Shown here in pieces: positions 59,961 through 64,000 of a stretch of 64,000 nt of DNA. The notes under the pieces were generated by a model. That model ran no database searches, was not told the DNA's origin, and saw only the letters and a list, made by a program, of their open reading frames with translations. Location: positions 62,001-126,000 of the forward strand of contig BGZK01001425.1 in the NCBI GenBank assembly GCA_005406025.1, in the 5' to 3' direction. The number at the start of each line of letters is the position of its first letter. Position 1 is the stretch's first letter. The stretch comes from Eumeta japonica. Lineage: Eukaryota > Arthropoda > Insecta > Lepidoptera > Psychidae. The translations under genes were made by a program, and so were the position numbers.

Positions 59961-60042
59961 GTGGTCCCAGTGATTCCATAGTATCCAGTTCATTACGATG
60001 TTCAATATAATGAACAGGCTTCTATGGAATTACTGGAATCAC
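59961..60042. other. Pre-miRNA-like hairpin
   Basis: CCAGTGATTCCATAG (59968-59982) pairs with CTATGGAATTACTGG (60022-60036) with one G-T pair. After an internal loop, GTTCATTA (59988-59995) pairs with TAATGAAC (60008-60015) across a 12-nt loop. The base extends as GTGGT with ATCAC. The 82-nt overall size, internal loop and long lower stem resemble a miRNA precursor. No known miRNA is recognised, and a tiny foldback MITE would look the same. Confidence 0.45.
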
Positions 60043-60954
60043 AATCATAATAATAAATTATGAGGCACCTATTGCTAAGAATCGTGAAACAATATAATGT
60101 AGACAAAATATTCCTAGAATTTCCGTTGTTTAAGTTAGAATAATTAGAACAAGCTTTCAAACTACCGACTTACAAGCAATATTTTATATTAAAATATTGT
60201 TCGTTTTTGGGAAATTTATTTTTACTTCAAAATCCATATTAACTACGTTCTGAGAGTTCATGTCGATGTATATTTAACGATTACAATTTTAAATTCAACA
60301 AATTAGTGTTTGTATGTCTAAGGTTGTTTTCGTGTCTTTGCAGAAGTATACCCTCTCTCAAACTTATTTCAGGCTTAGGGCCTTACACTTTAGGTCTTCG
60401 CACTAGACCAACGTCGATGAGTGTCGTTACCGATCCGGTGACGACGTCCAGAACTGGCGCGATTTGACTCGAGTTAAAAAACATATTGACCAATTTACTT
60501 GGATTAGATATCAAACCACTACCTCTTAGTTTTATATGAACACAATTATTCTCGTTCGTTTCACCGCTGCTTGAATTATTGAGGGGGGTGGAACTTCAAA
60601 TTTTTTTGTCGTAAATATTAGAAATTTTGAAGTTGCTTTTTTGACTTGCCTTTGAAACAGTTATTTAAATAACCATAAACACTATTACCAACTCTCAAAA
60701 AAAAATTCGTTAAATTGCATTTTTGGAATTGGGTACAGTTTTATTAATTTAGTTTTTAATTTTAAAGCGAAACTAATTTTATTGTAAAATATTTCGTAAT
60801 ATGTAATTTTACATATACATGTTTATTTAAATGTTGTGCTTACATAAAGGCGAAAATAAATTTCAGATGGTAAATGATATAAATTTCAACGACCTTATTG
60901 GTCTTTACTATACTCAACCTAAGATTTTCCAACTACAATTGCTGTCTAATTAAA
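60043..60954. other. AT-rich spacer
   Basis: A GC-richer patch at 60370-60470; nothing recognised. Confidence 0.4.
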
Positions 60955-61187
60955 CGAAGCTTTCAAAAAAGCTATATTACGTTAGTAACAGACATATTGC
61001 AACATAGCATCATTAGTTACTATTGTCTCTAATAATGTGTAACATTTAACCTCCGTTGCAATGTGAATAACAACATCTAACCCCGATTACGATAATGCTA
61101 ACGATGCTATCGAATCTCGCTAATAGCAGTCGCCAGCGATAAATAACAGTTCACTTCACGCCTGCAATAGTGCCAATAATGTACAAC
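60955..61187 (+). repeat. Degenerate minisatellite, left part
   Basis: Units of about 38 bp of the form TAACATCTAACC..CGATTAC, then AATGCTAACGAT, repeating with heavy divergence. It resumes at 61648 after an insertion. Confidence 0.55.
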
Positions 61188-61647
61188 CAAATGCGTACCC
61201 AGGGAGAGCAGAGTAGGGCACCTGCCCCCTCCCGCACGCTGGCTTAAGCTCAAGGCCCTGATCTGATGGGGGCCCCGAAATGCCATCATCCCCGTTTAAT
61301 TTGCAGTAAAATTACATTTTTTTATTAATTCACGTATTACTTCGCGTTTTAAAAGGATTCCAAACTGTGAGTACTTAAAGGCCAACGGCTCTGTGCCTCA
61401 CGGTCCCGCCTTTGTGTGCCCAAGGACCCAGCCTCAGTGCGTCCATGGGTCCCTGCATAGCCTAAGACGGCACTGGGTATGGATAGGTGTTTCCCTTGCA
61501 CTATACCCTAGACACACCTACTATTTCGTGTAGATGTCTAATGTCTTCTTGGAGTCTGTTGTGTTGATCAAAAGAGTGCAGGGGACTCTATTTAAGTTTC
61601 TGATTTACCCCAATGTCCCCCTGGACCAAATGATGGGTACGCCTTTG
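61188..61647. mobile_element. Non-autonomous hAT-like element
   Basis: Ends are CAAATGCGTACCCA (61188-61201) and TGGGTACGCCTTTG (61634-61647), inverted repeats matching 13 of 14. They are flanked directly by TGTACAAC (61180-61187) and TGTATAAC (61648-61655), an 8-bp target duplication with one difference. The insert is GC-richer (GGGGGCCCCGAAATGCC) than its host and breaks a minisatellite whose units resume on the other side. Eight-base duplications and CA-starting ends fit the hAT superfamily. It is 460 bp with no transposase. The minus frame at 61107-61289 crosses the boundary and is not a gene. Confidence 0.75.
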
Positions 61648-61815
61648 TGTATAACGTCGAATTCCGCTTACAGTAATCTTCAATGATAAATAACATTCAA
61701 CCTCGCTTTACAACAGTGCTAGTGATATTAACATCGAATCTAGTTTACACTAATCTTTATTGGTGAATAGCATCTAACTTCGACTACAATAGTATAAATA
61801 ATTATAACATAGAGC
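61648..61815 (+). repeat. Degenerate minisatellite, right part
   Basis: Continues the left array: units begin TAACGTCGAATTCC, TAACATTCAACCTCG, TAACATCGAATCTAG and TAGCATCTAACTTCG at spacings of about 36-40. Confidence 0.55.
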
Positions 61816-62612
61816 GTTTGTTGTATTAGTCGCTAATTATTTGTAACATTTTGTTTAGTTTATATACAGTAGTCGTCCGTGATGAGTAAGGTCGGTAACG
61901 TGTAAAATGTTAGAGTACTTTATTGATGGAACTTATTCAACATATGTAGAGCTTATTGTTACAAACTCTATTAGAATGCAGTCGCTCACAAACCCGCTAC
62001 AGCACAAACGTCAACCAGGAGCGACATCAATAAATTACATTACAGTAAATTGAATAACATGCCCTTCGTCCCCGTTTCTGTTATAGGTTTCCGTCAAATT
62101 TTAAATCGTTTTCTTGACTAAAATTACTTATTCTTTTAAAGAGATAAGTCATAATAAAACAATCAAGTAACTATGTAAAATGCACTAAGACACTGATATA
62201 CGAAAATGATCAAGTTAAACGTCTCGTCAAATAACTTCCAAGTACTCTCAAATATTTAATCTTTTATTTTTTATCGCAAATGGGCAAGCACGTTGTTAGA
62301 GAGATTTCTTCTACTTTCGGTTTTAACGTAATTTCTTTTATAGATAAAAAAGTTATGTTATCGAAATTAATAGGTGTATTGTTTGCTGATCACTTTGTCT
62401 TCGTATTATGCTCAGGCGCAGTCATGTGCAACTATACGATAGCGGGCAACCGTGCACAAAGCTTTTTACAACAAAGGGTGAATCTTACTGTGCTTTTATG
62501 TAAATAAATAATCAATGAAAGTCTATTTAATGTTGTCCAAGAGAATCCTACATCTTTTATTCAATGGATCCTTATGACAAGTTTTGCCCACTTAGTCCCC
62601 GTCTAGTATATA
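61816..62612. other. AT-rich spacer
   Basis: Nothing recognised; the 75-codon frame at 62280-62507 has hydrophobic stretches but no recognised domain. Confidence 0.4.
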
Positions 62613-62876
62613 CGTGGGGTGTCCTAAAAGTTCCTGGAACTAGTCACTTACATAACCAATATTTTAAAAGTAATAGAAAATAAAACTCTTTAGTTCTAAA
62701 ATACAGTTTGTTACATCTGATTGTTAATTGTTTTTATAATGTGACTTCATTTTAAAAATCGCATGTCTTCTTTATACTAAGGATTTAAATCGTGAATTTT
62801 TTTTTTTGTATAATTTTCTATGATTATAAATGCAATTTGACAGCTGAGCTGAGCCTCGTTAGGCTTCCAAAGGTTT

Positions 62877-63743
62877 TTGGTGATGAAATATCTTGCAAGA
62901 CGACTATTTGTGGCAGTTGATGACAAATTCAGTGAAGATTGCACGTCGACCGCTGTGAACAAGGAAAACATCGATGCCGTGCGCACTATGATCAAAACAG
63001 GCAGGCATGTGACCTGCCATGAGATTCGGGAATCCTTAGGCATAAGCATTAATCAAATTCAATCGATCTTACACAAACAGTTAGATATCAAAAAGCTGTG
63101 CTCACCGTGGATCCCACACAATTTAACTGAGGCTCAAAAAACGAACCGCGTCACTTAGTACAATGCAATGCTTACTACGTTCAAGGGGCGTCAAAATTGG
63201 TATAGGACATAATAACAGGTTACGTAACATAGATTTATTGCTAGGGCCCCAAAACAAACAGCAATTGACCATATGGGTCTATCGAGATGAGCCGAATTCA
63301 TTCAAAGTGGTGTGCGAGCGAAGTGCCTCTAAGCGGATGACTGCTTTTTTTGTAATAAAAATACTACTTTTGCTTTGGATAATCGTTATTACATGAATAG
63401 TGATCAATACACGACCATTTTTATGTCTAAAGTTATTGACGAACCTCGTAAAGATAACCGTTAGCGTCGTATTATCTTGCACCAGGATAATGCCAGTTTT
63501 CACACGCATAAACAGACAAAGGAATTTTTGAAGAATAAATACGTAGAACTTATGAAAAATCCTGCATACAATCCCGGCTTAGCACCTTGCGACTTTTTGT
63601 TGTTAGCGAAAATTAAGAACCACTTACGCGGTCAACGATTTTCATCACCAGAAGTGGCTGTTGAAGAGTATAAAAAACATCTATGCCACTTCTCCCTTGT
63701 GACCTCGACCAGGGAGAAGTGGCATAAATGTTTGCAAAATTAG
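62877..63743 (+). pseudogene. Mariner transposase (DD34D), broken
   Basis: Block 1 (62877-63158) reads STAVNKENIDAVRTMIKTGR, then HEIRESLGISINQIQSILHK and SPWIPHNLTEAQKTNRVT: the second helix-turn-helix and the linker (family form 'W.PH.Lt.aQk..Rv'). A stop at 63156 replaces the Trp-type codon that normally follows. Block 2 (about 63210-63340) should hold the first catalytic Asp (GDETW): here it reads TGYVT*IYC*GPKT, so Asp is lost and two stops are present. It continues WVYRDEP, ERSASKRM. Block 3 (63477-63743) has HQDNASFHTHKQTKEF and, 34 residues after that Asp, APCDF: the second and third catalytic residues in DD34D spacing. Then LRGQRFSSPEVAVEEYK. It would normally cut and paste the element between the terminal repeats. 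Confidence 0.85.
63682..63726. repeat. Short inverted duplication inside the mariner
   Basis: TATGCCACTTCTCCCT (63682-63697) is the exact reverse complement of AGGGAGAAGTGGCATA (63711-63726), with 13 nt between. The right copy fits the expected transposase reading (EKWHKC); the left one reads CHFSL, which does not fit the family, so the left arm is probably a templated insertion. Confidence 0.75.
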
Positions 63744-63866
63744 TTTATTCCTATTTAAAAAGTGCATTTATGATAATGGAGAATATTTTGAGAAACAATA
63801 AGTTCATTTTTGACCACTCATAGTAACTTTTTCTCATTCATTCCAGAAATTATTAGAGCGCTCTAT

Positions 63867-64000
63867 ATATATACAATATCTCATATTGAAGGTATATAGA
63901 GAGGATTAACGATGATTTGGGAAAACATTCTAATGAAGTTAATACGCAGTAGGTACGTGCTCTAATACCGAATTACGAATGAGTATATTACGAAAGTTAT
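63867..64000. other. Spacer to window end
   Basis: Nothing recognised. Confidence 0.5.

Larger units (their letters stand above)
62613..63866 (+). mobile_element. Mariner-family DNA transposon, inactive
   Basis: About 1.25 kb, the usual mariner length. Candidate terminal inverted repeats: GTCCTAAAAGTTCCTGGAAC (62621-62640) against the complement of 63839-63860 (CTCTAATAATTTCTGGAATG), imperfect. TA-rich flanks are present on both sides but the TA duplication cannot be placed. It encloses the transposase pseudogene below. Confidence 0.7.

Noticed and set aside
1..64000. CRISPR array, prophage or operon
   Set aside because: No regularly spaced identical repeats with unique spacers and no bacterial-type gene density; composition and repeats are insect-like.

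Overview
This looks like about 64 kb of lepidopteran (moth or butterfly) nuclear DNA with no intact protein-coding gene. The lepidopteran call rests on diagnostic interspersed repeats recognised by eye: a SINE/LINE tail at 13555-13862 (the 'GGCGGTGATC...TATGCTCGTTTG' signature), an 'ACCGACTTCAAAGAAGGAG' repeat at 44140, two diverged copies of the 'GGAACCCTAAAAA' family (45110-45245 and 52285-52450), and repeat ends of the type '...AAAAGCTAGT' (9481 on the minus strand, 41011 on the plus strand). The DNA is AT-rich. The longest open frame is 144 codons and lies in repeat sequence. No tRNA, rRNA or snRNA was recognised, and there is no operon or other bacterial structure.

Layout. From 1 to 6000: AT-rich spacer with GC-rich islands (351-530, 2795-2985, 5780-6000), a pre-miRNA-like hairpin (1365-1422) and a tRNA-derived SINE on the minus strand (1600-1880). 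From 6759 to 12842: a decayed non-LTR retrotransposon ORF1, then a very large inverted repeat (arms 7295-8675 and 11432-12842, nearly identical, 2.75 kb loop). From 13555 to 14763: the lepidopteran SINE/LINE tail and a 785-bp foldback element. From 14764 to 25330: mostly featureless spacer with a GC island at 16235-16350 and a strong hairpin near 22600. From 24640 to 26100 and 41740 to 43020: dispersed copies of one repeat family. From 26737 to 33871: three protein relics of mobile origin or likely mobile origin (a mariner N-terminus, an unnamed arthropod repeat protein, and a DUF7869-like protein), plus a terminal-inverted-repeat element. From 34880 to 51180: spacer with GC islands, a short telomere-like (CCTAA) run, a Helitron-like fragment and a small MITE. 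From 51181 to 56250: more MITE-like elements, a Jockey-like reverse transcriptase relic, and a 21-bp minisatellite. From 56250 to the end: a pre-miRNA-like hairpin (59961-60042), a degenerate minisatellite split by a hAT-like insertion with an 8-bp target duplication (61180-61655), and a broken DD34D mariner (about 62613-63866).

How the parts fit together. There is no pathway to reconstruct. The visible content is (a) transposable-element debris, nearly all inactive, and (b) a series of short GC- and CpG-rich noncoding islands in AT-rich spacer. The islands could be cis-regulatory elements of a gene outside the window, or of one whose intron spans it, but that is inference: conservation cannot be judged from one sequence. 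The best regulatory lead is a 33-bp motif containing ATGCAAAT that recurs, with flanking similarity, in two islands 5.3 kb apart (50716 and 56056). No previously undescribed protein system was found; the most notable structures are the large inverted repeats and the duplicated island motif.
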